A stretch of 64,000 nucleotides of DNA, from the NCBI GenBank assembly GCA_035048485.1, contig CM068580.1, forward strand, positions 53,854,475 through 53,918,474, in the 5' to 3' direction. Below, piece by piece: positions 62,565 to 64,000 of this stretch. The position numbers were made by a program, and so were the translations under genes. Each line of letters starts with the position of its first letter. Position 1 is the first letter of the stretch. The notes below the pieces were generated by a model. That model was not told the origin of the DNA. It worked only from the letters and a program-made list of their open reading frames with translations, and searched no databases. The stretch is from Pteria penguin (lineage: Eukaryota; Mollusca; Bivalvia; Pterioida; Pteriidae).

Positions 62565-63684
62565 AAAAACGATGCAACATGGTTTTTATTTCGAAATAAA
62601 ACATCAAACACAATTTGAAATGAAAATCTACGTCATTAATACTGTGTACTGTCAATGATGAAATCTGATTTTTCAAGGTTATCAACTCAGAACGAATCAA
62701 TGAACTGAAAATTATCCCAGTGTCAGAATAGCAAGTGTATATACGACTTGTATCCTAAAATTCCCTAGAAACTACATGTATATATTTACTTGTACATTGA
62801 TCTATATCAACATTATTGTTTCTTACAAAATGATGCCCTGAAAATCAAAACTCAAAACTTTCACTTATTTGATTGATTCTTGTTTAATTGGCGACATGAT
62901 TAATTCATCGATTAGGAAGCAATACCTGCCTGATGCAATCTTAATCAATTTTGTCCTACCTATTGGGAACTGTTATTATATGTAAAACGTTTACTGTATC
63001 ACCAAAGAGACAGGAAACAGACGGAGTCCGTAGAGATTTCAATCCAAGGCCTTTCGAGTCCGAGTTTTTACCAACTAAATATATAAAACTGTTAACAAGA
63101 CGAATATGGTAATCTACAATTTAAAATACTCTCATATAAAAAGATCGATCTTATCCGATTCTATCTATAATTATTATGGATATCATAATACCTTCATATT
63201 CATATATATGTTGGGAAGTGTCTATTAAATTTAAGCGATAATACATCGCAACCCTACAAATTAAAACTCTCATTTGAGGAAAATATGCAATAGTTTATAA
63301 TTATTCATAGTGTGTGTCTAGGTGAGGGAGGGGAATTTATTTCTCTTTGTGTTTATTTTGTTTTGCCTTTGCATGTTTGTTTTCTTGTATGTGTGTTTTT
63401 TTTTTCTTTTTGTTTTTGTTCTGGTTTTGGGTTTTATTGTTGATTTTTGGGGGAGGGGTGTTTTCCTTTAGGGGTTGTATTTTGTGGGGGGTGGGGGTGG
63501 GTTTAATCATTCGGGCAACATTATTAAGAGTACAAGATTGAACAGCATGTTTGCAATGAATGGAATGAAACTCCGTATCTGTGATCTCTCAATTGTACCG
63601 AAATTGCTATATCATGCATATAAGTAAGTTTATGCATTGTTTTAAACGAAAGTAACATTACTTATAGTCTCTTAGTACCACTAG
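62565..63684. other. Intergenic, no feature recognised
   Basis: AT-rich DNA with T-rich and G-rich runs at 63340-63500. The frame at 63347 is a low-complexity Phe/Cys/Gly translation and is not supported as a gene. Confidence 0.5.
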
Positions 63685-63835
63685 TTGGTTGGTTGATTGG
63701 TGTTTTCGTCGCTTTCAACAACTTTTTAGTTACATCGCGACATGGAAGCAGGAGGTAACCAACCTCTTAAACATAGTGGCGCAACGTAGGAATCGAACCC
63801 GGATCGTCGGCGCCGCAATAGTACCCCTGGCATAT
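63685..63835 (-). repeat. tRNA-derived repeat of a second SINE family, minus strand
   Basis: On the minus strand it holds CCGGGTTCGATTCCTACGTT (B box), then GCGCCACTATGTTTAAGAGG, TTGGTTACCTCCTGCTTCC and a CAACCAACCAACTAGT-type tail. The body differs from the AATC-tailed family. A related fragment is at 7085-7195. Confidence 0.6.
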
Positions 63836-64000
63836 TTGAGATATAGATATAAATCACATACTTTCTTGGTCCCTGGGAAGAGCAAACCAAATTCGTTCAT
63901 GCATAACTAGAGAAATTAATGTAACAAATTACCATTGAAACAAACCAAGTCTCTCATTTGTAGTTTGTACAGCGTATTATGAAGTATGAAAAGAAACAAT

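Noticed and set aside
63347..63541. Phe/Cys/Gly-rich ORF near the right edge
   Set aside because: Low-complexity T- and G-rich DNA gives a biased translation with no domain.

Overview
The window is eukaryotic, AT-rich and intron-rich. Two well-supported protein-coding genes, both on the minus strand, are separated by almost 19 kb of tandem repeats. The gene content, the tRNA-derived SINEs with AATC-type tails and the mariner copy suggest a lophotrochozoan, most likely a bivalve mollusc. This is inferred from the kinds of element present, not from a species match.

Layout. (1) 1-5372: 3' flank of the first gene, with a minus-strand SINE, an AT microsatellite and a 230-bp fold-back element. (2) 5373-18336, minus: a complete nine-exon heterotrimeric G-protein alpha subunit gene whose exons join in frame to 359 codons. 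It looks like the Gv (GNAV) class. Its P-loop is altered and its first intron has a GC donor. Its introns hold SINEs, minisatellites and a 67-bp hairpin insertion with perfect 8-bp direct repeats. (3) 18337-21740: apparently non-coding upstream DNA. (4) 21741-22986: a mariner element with both terminal inverted repeats and TA target duplications, but a dead transposase. (5) 23100-42510: four adjoining tandem arrays. They are a ~54-bp array, about 188 copies of an 81-bp unit, a 26/29-bp array and a degenerate array of roughly 55-80-bp units. The last three share a core of about 27 bp built around TGTATACAT, so they look like one repeat lineage at different stages of reorganisation. (6) 44943-59938, minus: a thirteen-exon gene for a ZMIZ1/2-type SP-RING (MIZ) SUMO-ligase family protein, joining in frame to 920 codons. 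Three further insertions lie in its introns. (7) 59939-64000: its upstream flank, with a SINE, a purine-rich degenerate repeat, a hairpin and a second SINE family.

Both genes run in the same direction (ZMIZ upstream, then the satellite block, then G-alpha). Nothing in the sequence suggests they act together. The repeat block fills the space between the ZMIZ 3' end and the region upstream of G-alpha. Its long open reading frames follow from unit length and composition, and I do not annotate them as genes.

All exon boundaries were read by eye from splice consensus, reading frame and family similarity. No alignment or database search was run, and family names rest on recognised motifs.
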